DNA of 64,000 bases from Armatimonadota bacterium. Lineage in GTDB: Bacteria; Armatimonadota; Fimbriimonadia; Fimbriimonadales; Fimbriimonadaceae. How positions within the stretch are numbered: position 1 is the first letter of the stretch; every line of letters starts with the position of its first letter. Location of the stretch: NCBI GenBank assembly GCA_018268355.1, contig JAFDWR010000001.1:831858-895857 (forward strand). The letters run 5' to 3'. The notes beneath the pieces are model-generated. The model had not been told where the DNA came from. It ran no database searches and was given only the letters and a program-made list of their open reading frames with translations. Shown in pieces: positions 17,190 through 26,169 of the stretch. The position numbers and the translations under genes were made by a program.

Positions 17190-18344
17190 ATGCTTTTGCG
17201 CCCCTATGCCGCCGTCATCCGAGGTCGGTTGCAGTGGGGCCTTGAGTTCCGGCTCGATGACTCGGGAATGATCGTTGAGGTCGGCCCGCACACGGGGATG
17301 CCCGAGCCGTACGTCCTTACGCCGGCCTTTGTGAATGCCCACTCGCACCTTGAATACCGGACGCTGATGGGCCAGATCCCCGGCGGCGACTACTGGACGT
17401 GGATTCGCCAGCTCACCGAGCTGAAGAAGTCGCAAACCGAGGCTGAAGTGGTCGCATCGTGTGATCTCGCGGCGGCCGAGAACCGCGCCACCGGAGTGCA
17501 TTTCATCGCGGAGCACTCCGACCGACCCTTTGCGGGTGCGTCGCTCTCGCGGCACGGTTTCGAGGGGCCCGTCTTCCAGGAGCTGATCACCTTCCTTGAG
17601 CAAGCCTCGCCCGAGGAAAAACGGCAGATCGTTCTCGATCGGGCCGCGACTCAAGGGGCGGCGGTTTCGCCCCACGCTTACCACACGGTGGACGAGTCGT
17701 CGCTGCGGTGGGTCCTCGCCCAGGGCGGACCTCTCAGTATCCACGTCGCCGAAACCCAGGCGGAAAACGACTTCACCGAGCGCGGCGAGGGTCCCCTTGC
17801 CGCCTTTTACGAGAGCTTCGGGTTCTCGCGCCCACCGACCGGCAAGTCGGTCGCCCAGTCGCTCCTCGACCTTGGATTCGCGGGTGAGCGCGTTCAATTT
17901 GTCCACGGCTGCGCGCTTTCCGATACCGACATCAGCCTGATCGCCGGCGCCGACGTTAGCCTCGCCCACTGTCCACGGTCGAACATCGCCCTCGGCTGCC
18001 CTACGGCGAGGGTTCGGCGCTGGCTCGATGCCGGCATCCGCGTCGGACTCGGGCTTGATTCGGCGGCGAGCTCCGGCCCAATCGACATGTTCGACGAGAT
18101 GCGGGCGTCCCTCGACCTCTCCCGCGCGATCGGCGAACCGATCACCGCCGAGGAGGTCTGGTGGATGGCGACCGGCGGAGGCTACGCCTCAATCCCTTCC
18201 CTGCCGAAGGTGCCCTATGACCTTGTTCCGGGCGCAAAAATGCCCCTCCTCCGCCTGAGCGTCGAAGGGGCACATGAGACCGAGGATCTTCTCGGCCTTG
18301 ATCCCACCGCCGTTAGTTGGATCGACGGCGGCGACGGAGCGTAG
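17190..18344 (+). CDS. metal-dependent amidohydrolase (deaminase/chlorohydrolase family)
   Basis: A 384-residue TIM-barrel hydrolase. Metal and catalytic residues are readable in order: AFVNAHSHLE (HxH, about 46-55), LSIHVAET (His), QFVHGCAL (His), AHCPRSN and GLGLDSA (Asp). This is the ATZ/TRZ-like deaminase group, which includes aminofutalosine deaminases, guanine deaminases and triazine hydrolases; the substrate cannot be fixed from sequence. TAGCCT lies six bases before the ATG and no ribosome site is seen (leaderless pattern). The last 32 bp overlap the convergent PEP-CTERM gene. Confidence 0.8.
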   Translation: MLLRPYAAVIRGRLQWGLEFRLDDSGMIVEVGPHTGMPEPYVLTPAFVNAHSHLEYRTLMGQIPGGDYWTWIRQLTELKKSQTEAEVVASCDLAAAENRATGVHFIAEHSDRPFAGASLSRHGFEGPVFQELITFLEQASPEEKRQIVLDRAATQGAAVSPHAYHTVDESSLRWVLAQGGPLSIHVAETQAENDFTERGEGPLAAFYESFGFSRPPTGKSVAQSLLDLGFAGERVQFVHGCALSDTDISLIAGADVSLAHCPRSNIALGCPTARVRRWLDAGIRVGLGLDSAASSGPIDMFDEMRASLDLSRAIGEPITAEEVWWMATGGGYASIPSLPKVPYDLVPGAKMPLLRLSVEGAHETEDLLGLDPTAVSWIDGGDGA

Positions 18345-19443
18345 CAAGCGCTCCCAGACCGAGCGCGACCATCGTCGCAGGTTCAGGAACCGGCGTCACC
18401 GGGGTCATCACATAGGCGGTGTTCACGCCATTTACGGTCGCAGTGCCAACGATCACACCCGAGTTGTTGATCGCCTGGGCATCCCAAACCGTGAACTGGG
18501 CCGCTTCCTGGGGATCAACGAGCAGGCTTTGCAGGCTCACCATCGAGCCATTGCCGTAGAGGTAGCCCTTGCGCACGCCGACGTTCGACGTGCTTCGTCC
18601 GACCGTCCAGCCGTAATCGTTGACGCCAAACGCGGTGCTGCTGGCATCGCCGGGCAGATAGCCGAGGTCGGTCATCGTTCCGCCGTACCAGCGGAAGGCC
18701 TTCTGGCCCGAAGTTGCGCCGCTGTGGCCGACGATGATGCCGTTTCCGCTGACATCAAACGCCACTGAGTAGCCGCCGCCAGGAAGGAAGCCGAGTCCCT
18801 CAACGCCGTTGCTCGTCCATCGGACTGCCTGTTGCGAACCCGCCGAAAGGCTTGCGCCAACCGCGGTACCGGAGGCATTGATCGAGTACGACTGGCTCTG
18901 GGTGTCGCCGCTGAGAACCGGGAGGAGGGTCGCAACGCCGTTGACCGCCTTGAAGGCCTGCGATGAGGTTGGCGTGGTGTACCAACCAACGCTCGTGCCC
19001 GAGTCGTTGACGTCGTAATAGAAGCTGGCCTGGGTGATTCGCGCCGACGTGGTGGTCGGATTCGGATAAAGCACGGCCTGGGTGGTTGAGAACGTGTTCC
19101 AACCCGCGATGGTGCCGTTACCGCTGATGCCGCGAGCCCGTGATCCGGTTGCTCCGCTGGCGGGTGAAAGAAGGGTCGTCGATCCGTTCCAAACGAATCC
19201 GCGCTCACCAACGTCGGTGTTGGACCATCCGACTGCCTGACCCGCCTCGTTCACGTTCGTGCCGAAGCTCGTGAAGCCGGTCGGGCCAATCGCTCGAATC
19301 CGGTAGCCCGTAGGAAGGGTCGGGTTGGTCTGACCGTTGCTGTTCCAAGGGTCGGTGATCGTCCCCGTCTGTGCGCTGGCGGTCGTGGCCAGTGCAAACG
19401 TGAGGCCGATGATGGAAAGAATTGGGCGTTGGTTTCGGGTCAT
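18313..19443 (-). CDS. PEP-CTERM protein with HAF-type repeats
   Basis: A 376-residue exported protein: signal peptide (about 1-24, ending TTASAQ), then roughly six HAF-style repeats of about 45 residues with the pattern GxxAFxW....LGxLPGxxxSxAxxVNxxGxxVG. It ends in a PEP-CTERM sorting signal (VPEPATMVALGLGAL then RRRRR). Family knowledge: PEP-CTERM proteins are processed by exosortase and delivered to the cell surface, usually in polysaccharide-producing bacteria. No exosortase gene is in the window. GAGGGGAT precedes the ATG. Confidence 0.9.
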   Translation of the reverse strand: MTRNQRPILSIIGLTFALATTASAQTGTITDPWNSNGQTNPTLPTGYRIRAIGPTGFTSFGTNVNEAGQAVGWSNTDVGERGFVWNGSTTLLSPASGATGSRARGISGNGTIAGWNTFSTTQAVLYPNPTTTSARITQASFYYDVNDSGTSVGWYTTPTSSQAFKAVNGVATLLPVLSGDTQSQSYSINASGTAVGASLSAGSQQAVRWTSNGVEGLGFLPGGGYSVAFDVSGNGIIVGHSGATSGQKAFRWYGGTMTDLGYLPGDASSTAFGVNDYGWTVGRSTSNVGVRKGYLYGNGSMVSLQSLLVDPQEAAQFTVWDAQAINNSGVIVGTATVNGVNTAYVMTPVTPVPEPATMVALGLGALATLRRRRRSN

Positions 19444-19566
19444 GTGGATCCCCTCAAGTGGTCAGTTCTGTGGGAGAGACTGCTTCGAGGGGTTGCCACC
19501 GCAAGTTAGGGACCGACTGCGACGGGCGCGCAGAAACTGTCGATTTCAACAGGTACAACAGGTTCA

Positions 19567-20181
19567 ATGCTGGAGGCGATCACCTTTGCCGAGCGACCGG
19601 GAAAGGTCTACTTTAGAGCGCAAGACCTCGCCAAAGAGGTCAGGGTGAGCTATCAGCTCGACACCCTTACCGAGATCGCCAAACTCAACGGCACCACGAT
19701 CCCCGTCACCGCCGACCGGCTGTGGGATGGCAGCTACCTGATCGAGAAAAAGGAGCTCTCGTCCTTCGCGCTTGTCCTCGTGAAGAAGGGCAAACGGGAT
19801 GCGTTCACAATCGGGCAAAAGACGGTGCGCGTCGACCTCGACGGTCAGCGGCTGAGGGCGTTCCAAGGAGGCATCGAGGTCATCCGCTGCCGCATCAGCA
19901 GTGGCCGCGAGGGCAAGGAAACGCCGGTTGGCAAGTTCAAACTCGGCGCAAAGCAAAAGGACAAGGTCAGCACGACCTATGGCTCGCCGATGCCGTGGTC
20001 AGTCCACATCACGGGGCCGTACTACATCCACGGGAGCAATTGGTTCAGCTATGACGACGCGAGCCACGGCTGCATCCGATTGGAGATTCATGGGCCCACC
20101 AACTGGGCAGAAACCTTCTACCAGTGGGTGGACCCGGGGACGCCTTTAGTTCTGTGGAGGCGGCTTCTTCGCGCCCGCTGA
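19567..20181 (+). CDS. L,D-transpeptidase (YkuD domain)
   Basis: A 204-residue protein with a YkuD catalytic domain. The active-site segment is YYIHGSNW then SHGCIRL, with the nucleophilic cysteine and its histidine in place; upstream is VDLDGQRLRAFQGG and SSGREGKETPVGKF. These enzymes form 3-3 peptidoglycan cross-links or anchor proteins to the wall. The first 75 residues resemble a copper-amine-oxidase-N/LysM-like accessory region. No convincing signal peptide can be seen from this ATG, so either the start is further upstream or export is unusual. It overlaps the convergent deacetylase gene by 36 bp. Confidence 0.82.
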   Translation: MLEAITFAERPGKVYFRAQDLAKEVRVSYQLDTLTEIAKLNGTTIPVTADRLWDGSYLIEKKELSSFALVLVKKGKRDAFTIGQKTVRVDLDGQRLRAFQGGIEVIRCRISSGREGKETPVGKFKLGAKQKDKVSTTYGSPMPWSVHITGPYYIHGSNWFSYDDASHGCIRLEIHGPTNWAETFYQWVDPGTPLVLWRRLLRAR

Positions 20182-21018
20182 GCTTGAGCTCGACGCGCCA
20201 ACCGGTCGCGGGCCGGGAGTGGTATCCGGGTTCGAGTTGGGCTTCGGCTTGGCCTTTCGGACCTTCGGCTTTGTTCGCGATTTCGGCTTGGAGCCGAATC
20301 CCTGATCGCCGGTCGTCGTCGAACCCTTCGGCATCGACTTCTCGAACTCGTCGTACAGGCTCAGCATTTCGGTCATCGTGACAAAGCGGTAACCCTTCTT
20401 GACGAACGCTTCCATGATCTTCGGCAGGGCAGCAGCGGTGCGCTCCTTGCCCGACGTGGCGTGCATGAGAAGGATTTCGCCGGGTCGCATGTCGGCGGTG
20501 CCGGTCTTGTAGACGTCGACGCCCTTCTTCCAGTCGTTTGTGTCGTTCGTCCAGTTCACGACCACATAGCCCATGCGCTTGGCCGCGCGGGTCGAGGCGT
20601 TGTTCGTGATTCCGTAGGGCGGTCGGTACAGCTTGAGGCCGGAGCCGATGACCTTGTCGATCGCATTCTGGGTTTGGCGCACTTCCCATTCACCCTTGGC
20701 CTCCGGCGGCTTGCTCGGGTGGGTGTAGCTGTGGTTGCCGATCTCGTGGCCTTCGCTCTGGATCCGCTCAAGCATCTTCGGATAGGTGACCACGTTGCGG
20801 CCGATCACGAAGAAGGTTGCCTTAGCGTTGAACTTCTTGAGGGTATCGAGGACCTTGGGCGTGATCTTGGGGTCGGGCCCGTCATCGAACGTCAGCGCGA
20901 CGACCTTCTGTTTGAACCCTTTGGGGTGGAACGTGACGAGCTTCCCGGCATAGCGGTCGGGAATGCCCGCCTTTGCGGTTGCAAGGTGGAGAGCAGCGGA
21001 GATCAAGGCAACTGACAT
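20146..21018 (-). CDS. polysaccharide deacetylase (NodB domain) with basic tail
   Basis: A 290-residue exported CE4 deacetylase, likely removing acetyl groups from peptidoglycan or a surface glycan. A weak signal-type N-terminus leads into the NodB domain: VALTFDDGPDP (catalytic Asp pair), HEIGNHSYTHP (metal His pair), YRPPYG and ILLMH. All five CE4 motifs are intact, unlike the paralogue at 38624. From about residue 235 there is a low-complexity Lys/Pro/Ser-rich tail that may bind wall polymers. Sitting tail to tail with an L,D-transpeptidase suggests cell-wall remodelling. Confidence 0.9.
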   Translation of the reverse strand: MSVALISAALHLATAKAGIPDRYAGKLVTFHPKGFKQKVVALTFDDGPDPKITPKVLDTLKKFNAKATFFVIGRNVVTYPKMLERIQSEGHEIGNHSYTHPSKPPEAKGEWEVRQTQNAIDKVIGSGLKLYRPPYGITNNASTRAAKRMGYVVVNWTNDTNDWKKGVDVYKTGTADMRPGEILLMHATSGKERTAAALPKIMEAFVKKGYRFVTMTEMLSLYDEFEKSMPKGSTTTGDQGFGSKPKSRTKPKVRKAKPKPNSNPDTTPGPRPVGASSSSSAGAKKPPPQN

Positions 21019-21045
21019 GAGAGTTTTGCTAAGAGACGTTTGAAC

Positions 21046-21816
21046 TTAGTTGATGGGTGTATCGATGAGCAAAACCTTCGGCTTCGATCCGGGGTTCTGC
21101 AGGAAGAGAAGGCCTTTCAGCCGCTTGGGGTCCTTGGCGCGCTCTTCCTTGAGATAAATCGGGATCGTGTAGCCGCCTTCGGCGTAGACGACCTTTCCGA
21201 GCTTCCCAAGGTAGTAGGCGTCCTCCGAGGGGACGAAGTCGACGGTTCCTTGGACATTCGAGTTGACTTCGAGCCAGATTTCGTTGCCCTTTCGCTTTGC
21301 GCTGGCCTGCATACCTTCGCCGCTCGGCCAGAGGTTGTTGCCGGCGGTCTTGGCCCATGCGGGGTTGGCGGTCGTCTTGCCAATCGGGATCGTGACCTTG
21401 ATCGAGGCGTTTCCGGGCACGCAGTCGTTCTTGCAGACGAGGAATCGCGATTCGCCGGTAACGGTCAGGCTCTTGCCCTTGAAATCCTTGGGGATGGTGA
21501 TCTTGGTCGCGAAGTAGGCCGACTCTTCATAGCCGATGCTGACCGAAGTGGCATCCGTGATGCGCTTTGGAAAGGCGTATTGCGTCGGGCTCGCAGTGGT
21601 TCCCTTCGTCGTGGACCAGTTCACCGTCGTGCCGAACCCCGTGTCGCCGGGATTTTGGTAGTAAACGTGGTAGCCCTCTTCGAGGTCGATGCGAAGCGCC
21701 ACCCAAATCGTCGATCCTGGAGCGGCAGAGGTGACCGAGGCCACCGCCGACGTTCCCTCTACTCCGGGGGTCATCGTGGTTAGCCTAAGAAGAGTGAGGG
21801 CGGCCAATGCATTCAT
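21046..21816 (-). CDS. stand-alone DsbD alpha-type (DsbC/PF11412-like) periplasmic protein
   Basis: A 256-residue protein resembling only the N-terminal periplasmic domain of the thiol:disulfide reductase DsbD. Diagnostic features are WVALRIDLEEGYHVYYQNPGDTG, YEESAYF and the cysteine pair CKNDCVPG. The eight membrane helices and the C-terminal thioredoxin domain of full-length DsbD are missing, and no ccdA-like gene is adjacent. Reducing power may come from a partner elsewhere, perhaps the TlpA-like protein at 44492. It ends 27 bp before the deacetylase start on the same strand. Confidence 0.75.
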   Translation of the reverse strand: MNALAALTLLRLTTMTPGVEGTSAVASVTSAAPGSTIWVALRIDLEEGYHVYYQNPGDTGFGTTVNWSTTKGTTASPTQYAFPKRITDATSVSIGYEESAYFATKITIPKDFKGKSLTVTGESRFLVCKNDCVPGNASIKVTIPIGKTTANPAWAKTAGNNLWPSGEGMQASAKRKGNEIWLEVNSNVQGTVDFVPSEDAYYLGKLGKVVYAEGGYTIPIYLKEERAKDPKRLKGLLFLQNPGSKPKVLLIDTPIN

Positions 21817-21869
21817 TTCAGTTTGAATTTTAGACGGATCAGGCCCTAGTCCGGTACGCTCCTCCCTCG

Positions 21870-23165
21870 TTGTCCAGCCTCACGCCACAAAAAATCACGA
21901 AGTTCTATTCCCCGCTTGCCCTTTCGTGGCTTTGCATGGCGATTGAGTCACCGGTCTGCGTCTCCGCGATGAGCCACGCACCGGACCGCGAGCTCAATGT
22001 CGCTGCGTTCAATGTCCTCATGGCGGTCGCACTCTGGATCGAGAGTCCGGTCATTGACCTTCTCGCAACTTCGACCACGCTCGTCGCAGGTCCAAAGTCG
22101 ATCGCGCGGCTAAAGCGATTTGCGCTCTGGGTGATGCTCCTCGCGACCGCCGTTCACGGCTTGCTTGCCTTCACGCCGCTTTTCGACATCGTCGCAGTGC
22201 CGCTCCTGCGGATGAACCCTGACCAGGCCGAGCGCGTGCGATCGGGACTCCAGATCATGCTGCTTTGGTCGGCGTGCATCGGCTGGCGGCGAACCCTCCA
22301 AGGCTTCCTCATTCGGTCGGGCCTCACCAGGGCGATTGGCGCGGGCACCCTGGTTCGCCTCACTTCCCTTTCAATCACCGCGTTCTCGCTCGCCTATCTC
22401 ACGTCGCTGCCCGGGATCCGGATTGCTGCCTGCGCGCTCATTGTCTCGGTGTTCAGCGAGGCCGCCTTCATCCACTTTGCAGTCCGCCGGAGCAAGGCCG
22501 ACGAGCACGCTTTTGGCCGTGATGACCATGCGCCGTCTGGACTCGAGATGGCGCGATTCCACGCGCCGATGACGGCGACGACGATGATCGTCCTCGCGGC
22601 GAACCTCCTCGTCGCGGCGGCAGTGAACCAACTGCACGATCCCGTGCTGTCGCTCGCCTCGCTCCAGTTCTGCAATTCGCTGCTTTGGCTCTTCCGCACC
22701 ACCGGCTATGCGCTCCCCGAGGTGGTGATCACCCTCGGCCAGAATGACGAGTCGCGGCGGACCCTTTGGAAGTACTGCCTCGGCGTTGGCCTCGGGCTTT
22801 CGGGCTTGACCCTCGCCTTTGCCCTCGTTGGGCTCGACCGTTGGTTCTTCAGGCAGGTCCTCGGCGCAAGTCCGGCCGCCGAAGATCGCGCTCACGTCAT
22901 GTTTCTCATCGCGGTGCTCGCCCCCTTCATCGGTGCGGCGCAAAGCTACTTCCGCGGAACCCTCACCCAGCGCAAAAAGACGGTTGCTCGGCTCTGGGCA
23001 ATTGGGGCGAACGTGGTCACCCTCATCGTGGGGCTGCGGCTTGCGGTGGTGATGCAGTGGGACGCTCGCTATGCGGCAACCTCGATTCTCGTGACCGCCC
23101 TTGCGATCGAACTGGTGACTCTCGCAGTGTTTGAGCGGGCGCGACCCGCGCAATCGGCACCATAA
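21870..23165 (+). CDS. polytopic membrane protein, MATE/ANKH-like exporter
   Basis: A 431-residue membrane protein with about 12 hydrophobic segments. The opening FYSPLALSWLCMAIESPV and the following AAFNVLMAVALWIESPVIDLL have the helix pattern of the MOP superfamily, closest in my reading to the bacterial relatives of progressive ankylosis protein (ANKH), rather than to a Mur J flippase. The substrate is unknown. The start appears to be TTG at 21870, preceded nine bases upstream by TACGCT; no ribosome site. It is closely followed by glyA (6 bp). Confidence 0.6.
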   Translation: MSSLTPQKITKFYSPLALSWLCMAIESPVCVSAMSHAPDRELNVAAFNVLMAVALWIESPVIDLLATSTTLVAGPKSIARLKRFALWVMLLATAVHGLLAFTPLFDIVAVPLLRMNPDQAERVRSGLQIMLLWSACIGWRRTLQGFLIRSGLTRAIGAGTLVRLTSLSITAFSLAYLTSLPGIRIAACALIVSVFSEAAFIHFAVRRSKADEHAFGRDDHAPSGLEMARFHAPMTATTMIVLAANLLVAAAVNQLHDPVLSLASLQFCNSLLWLFRTTGYALPEVVITLGQNDESRRTLWKYCLGVGLGLSGLTLAFALVGLDRWFFRQVLGASPAAEDRAHVMFLIAVLAPFIGAAQSYFRGTLTQRKKTVARLWAIGANVVTLIVGLRLAVVMQWDARYAATSILVTALAIELVTLAVFERARPAQSAP

Positions 23166-23171
23166 TAGGGC

Positions 23172-24443
23172 ATGGCGATCGCATCCTCCTTCCGAGCTCA
23201 CCGAACTCATCTTTCCGAGTCGGACCCTGCGGTTTTTGACATCATCCAGCGCGAGGAAGCTCGGCAAGAAGGCAACCTGGAGCTCATTGCGAGTGAGAAC
23301 ATCGCCAGTCTCGCCACCCGCGAAGCCATGAGCTCGGTCCTCACCGACAAGTACGCCGAGGGCTATCCGGGCAAGCGCTATTACGGCGGTTGCGAAGTGG
23401 TGGATGAGGTCGAGAACCTCGCCATCGACCGCGTGAAGCAACTCTACGGCGCGCAGTTCGCTAACGTCCAGCCCCACAGTGGTGCTCAGGCCAACATGGC
23501 GGTCTACTTCGCCTTCCTCAAGCCAGGCGACACCCTCATGGCGATGAACCTCGCCCACGGCGGACACCTCACCCACGGATCGCCCGTGAACTTCAGCGGC
23601 CAGTTCTACAACATCGTCCCCTATGGCGTCGACGCGACCAACGAGCACATCGACTACGACGAATTCCACCGCCTCGCCGTTGAGCACGAGCCGAAGATGA
23701 TCGTCAGCGGCGCGACCGCCTATTCGCGCCAGTTCGACTTTGCGCGCATCCGCGAGATCGCAAACGAGGTCGGCGCGATGCACATGTGCGACATGTCGCA
23801 CTACTCTGGGCTGATCGCGGGTGGGCAATATCCCAACCCGGTTCCCCATTGCGACTTCGTCACGAGTACGACCCACAAGTCGATCCGCGGCCCGCGCGGC
23901 GGCATGATCCTCTGGAACAACGAGGAATACACCAAGCCGATCAACATGTCGGTCTTCCCCGGCATCCAGGGTGGTCCGCTCATGCACGTTATCGCCGCGA
24001 AGGCGGTCGCGTTCGGCGAGGCCCTTCGACCCGAGTTCCGCGACTACCAGGCGCAGATCAAGAAGAACGCTCATGCGCTCTCGGAGGCGATGATCGCGGA
24101 GGGATTCCGCATCGTCAGCGGCGGCACGGACTCGCACCTCATGCTCGTGGACCTGCGGCCGTTTGGCGTGACCGGCAAGTTCGCCCAACACGTCCTCGAC
24201 CTCGCCCGCATCACCACCAACAAGAACTCGATCCCGAACGACCCGGAGAAGCCGTTCGTCACGAGCGGCATTCGCCTGGGAACGCCGGCGGTCACCACGC
24301 GTGGCATGGTTGAGGCCGACATGGCGACGATCGCCTCCGTGATCGCGCGGGCCATTCGGGCCGGCGAAGATGAGGCCGCCCTTGAACCGGTGCGCGCGAC
24401 TGTCGCCGAGCTTTGCGGCCGCTACCCCATCCACCGTCATTGA
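23172..24443 (+). CDS. glyA: serine hydroxymethyltransferase
   Basis: A 423-residue PLP enzyme interconverting serine and glycine with tetrahydrofolate. The PLP lysine lies in [14 protein letters not shown]; other hallmarks are [30 protein letters not shown], and the C-terminal [15 protein letters not shown]. The family usually reads T-T-T-H-K-T/S-L-R-G-P-R, so the site is intact. CATAAT occurs five bases before the ATG, inside the tail of the preceding gene. The stop overlaps the next gene's likely TTG start. Confidence 0.97.
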   Translation: MAIASSFRAHRTHLSESDPAVFDIIQREEARQEGNLELIASENIASLATREAMSSVLTDKYAEGYPGKRYYGGCEVVDEVENLAIDRVKQLYGAQFANVQPHSGAQANMAVYFAFLKPGDTLMAMNLAHGGHLTHGSPVNFSGQFYNIVPYGVDATNEHIDYDEFHRLAVEHEPKMIVSGATAYSRQFDFARIREIANEVGAMHMCDMSHYSGLIAGGQYPNPVPHCDFVTSTTHKSIRGPRGGMILWNNEEYTKPINMSVFPGIQGGPLMHVIAAKAVAFGEALRPEFRDYQAQIKKNAHALSEAMIAEGFRIVSGGTDSHLMLVDLRPFGVTGKFAQHVLDLARITTNKNSIPNDPEKPFVTSGIRLGTPAVTTRGMVEADMATIASVIARAIRAGEDEAALEPVRATVAELCGRYPIHRH

Positions 24444-25285
24444 GCCTTGAACGCGCCGCCCGCGCTGCCCTGTTCCTCTCGGGGCTGATTGCCACCTTTG
24501 GCGGGCTGCTTTTGATCGCCTGGGCTTCCGGTTCGGCGTGGCTCCCCGTTGCGTTTGGGCTCGGAATCGGTGCGTTGCTGCGCCTCTTGCCGCTCTATCG
24601 CGAGACGAGCAACCTGAACCTGTGGACGGCGGGGCTTGTCGCGCTGGTCTTCCTCTTTTGGGTTCGCAGCGAGCGCGGGATGATTAGCTTTGACCGCATC
24701 CAGGTCGCCACGAGTCAGTTTTGGGTGGGGTGGGTCTTGGGCCTTGCCTTGGCGGGCATCGTGCTGCTGGTCGCGCTCTTCAAGACGCCCTACCGGGCGG
24801 CCCCCCTGCTCCTGCTGCTGCTATTCGCCGTGATCCTCGCGACCGCGAGTGGGTCGGGCGGTGGTGCGGGGCGCATGGTCGATTGGGTCATCCGGACCTT
24901 CCACCTCAGCCGCGAAAACGCGGAAATGGCGGTGATCGCGTTTCGAAAGGTCGTCCACTTTAGCTATTACGGTGCGAATGCCGGCGTGGCGTACTGGGTG
25001 GCGCGGGGGGCCAATCTGCCGATTCGCAAGCCGTTCTTTTCTCTCGCCGCCGCGAGTTGGGCACTCTCCTTTGCGGGAATCTGCGCCTGCTTCGACGAGC
25101 TTCGGCAATCCACCGAGCCGGGCCGCACGGGGTCGTTCTGGGACGTCTTGCTCGACTTGGCAGGAGCTGCCTTTGTCGTGGCGTTGATGCAGAGAAAAGC
25201 CCTCCGTCAAGCACTGAACGAAGGGCCAGGGGATCTGCCCGGTCCGGGTTCCGGTCCGGCCGGGCCTTCGCCCACCCAAGGGTGA
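24440..25285 (+). CDS. VanZ-like membrane protein
   Basis: A 281-residue membrane protein with about eight hydrophobic helices. The C-terminal half has the VanZ signature: [18 protein letters not shown], then [25 protein letters not shown]. VanZ domains were first seen in teicoplanin resistance; their biochemical role is unknown. The start is taken as the TTG at 24440, which overlaps the glyA stop (TTGA); a second TTG at 24413 in frame is the alternative. The last 30 residues are Gly/Pro-rich. Confidence 0.75.
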   Translation: MSLERAARAALFLSGLIATFGGLLLIAWASGSAWLPVAFGLGIGALLRLLPLYRETSNLNLWTAGLVALVFLFWVRSERGMISFDRIQVATSQFWVGWVLGLALAGIVLLVALFKTPYRAAPLLLLLLFAVILATASGSGGGAGRMVDWVIRTFHLSRENAEMAVIAFRKVVHFSYYGANAGVAYWVARGANLPIRKPFFSLAAASWALSFAGICACFDELRQSTEPGRTGSFWDVLLDLAGAAFVVALMQRKALRQALNEGPGDLPGPGSGPAGPSPTQG

Positions 25286-25354
25286 GCTACTAAGGGAAAC
25301 CCATCCCCGGGGGGAGGAGTTCCAAAGTTTTCCGAAACGGTTAAACTCGTTGCC

Positions 25355-26149
25355 ATGCTTCGCAAACTCGTCGTCGGCAACTGGAAAATGAATTTGACGC
25401 CCCGCGAGGGCGTCGCCACCATCGAAGCCTTTGTCGAGGCGGTTGAGCGATGCGAAGAGGTGCAGGTTGCGATCTGCCCGCCCTACATGACGATTCCGCG
25501 CGTCCACCCCATCCTCCACGGGACCCATATTGAGCTCGGCGCGCAGGATTGCTTCTGGCTCGACGAGGGCGCATTCACGGGCCAGGTGAGCGCAAAGATG
25601 CTCGCCGCTGAGGACATCCAGTTCTGCATCGTCGGTCATAGCGAAACCCGAGGACGTTTCGGCAAGCTCGACATCCCTGAGTCGACGGTTGGGTTCTTCG
25701 CGGAGACCCACGAGACGGTGAACCTCAAGATCAAGGCACTGCTGATGTACAGCATCCACCCGATCCTGTGCGTTGGTGAGACCCTCGCCGAACGCGAAGC
25801 GGGAACCACTGACTCGACGATCCGCGCCCAGCTCGAAGGTGCGATGGCGGGGATTGATGGCAGCGAGCTGGAAGGCTTCGTCGTTGCCTACGAACCGGTT
25901 TGGGCGATTGGCACCGGGCAGGTTTGCCCGAGCGACGAGGCAGGCCGAATTTGCCGGTTCATCCGCGACTGGTTCCGGACCACTTACGGCGACGACGTGG
26001 CGTCCCTCCGAGTCCTGTACGGCGGCAGCGTGAAGGCCTCGAACGCGAAGGAGCTCTTTGCTCAAGAGGGGATCGACGGCGGACTCGTCGGCGGCGCGAG
26101 CCTGGTAGCGAAGGAGTTCTCCCAGATCGTTGATGCCGCTTGGCGCTGA
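25355..26149 (+). CDS. tpiA: triosephosphate isomerase
   Basis: A 264-residue TIM barrel that interconverts dihydroxyacetone phosphate and glyceraldehyde-3-phosphate. Catalytic residues are in context: VVGNWKMN (Lys), IVGHSETR (His), AYEPVWAIGTG (Glu) and the phosphate loop LYGGSVKASN. Length is slightly above the usual 250. TAAACT stands seven bases before the ATG with no ribosome site, so a leaderless message is likely. Upstream and downstream glycolytic genes are not here; the transporter gene follows after 20 bp. Confidence 0.97.
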   Translation: MLRKLVVGNWKMNLTPREGVATIEAFVEAVERCEEVQVAICPPYMTIPRVHPILHGTHIELGAQDCFWLDEGAFTGQVSAKMLAAEDIQFCIVGHSETRGRFGKLDIPESTVGFFAETHETVNLKIKALLMYSIHPILCVGETLAEREAGTTDSTIRAQLEGAMAGIDGSELEGFVVAYEPVWAIGTGQVCPSDEAGRICRFIRDWFRTTYGDDVASLRVLYGGSVKASNAKELFAQEGIDGGLVGGASLVAKEFSQIVDAAWR

Positions 26150-26169
26150 TTTGCGTTAAGCTCTAACGC

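Noticed and set aside
22371-24440. 689-aa minus-strand frame over glyA and the ANKH-like gene
   Set aside because: The plus strand there encodes glyA with intact motifs and a membrane protein; the minus frame is low-complexity, charged and without domains.
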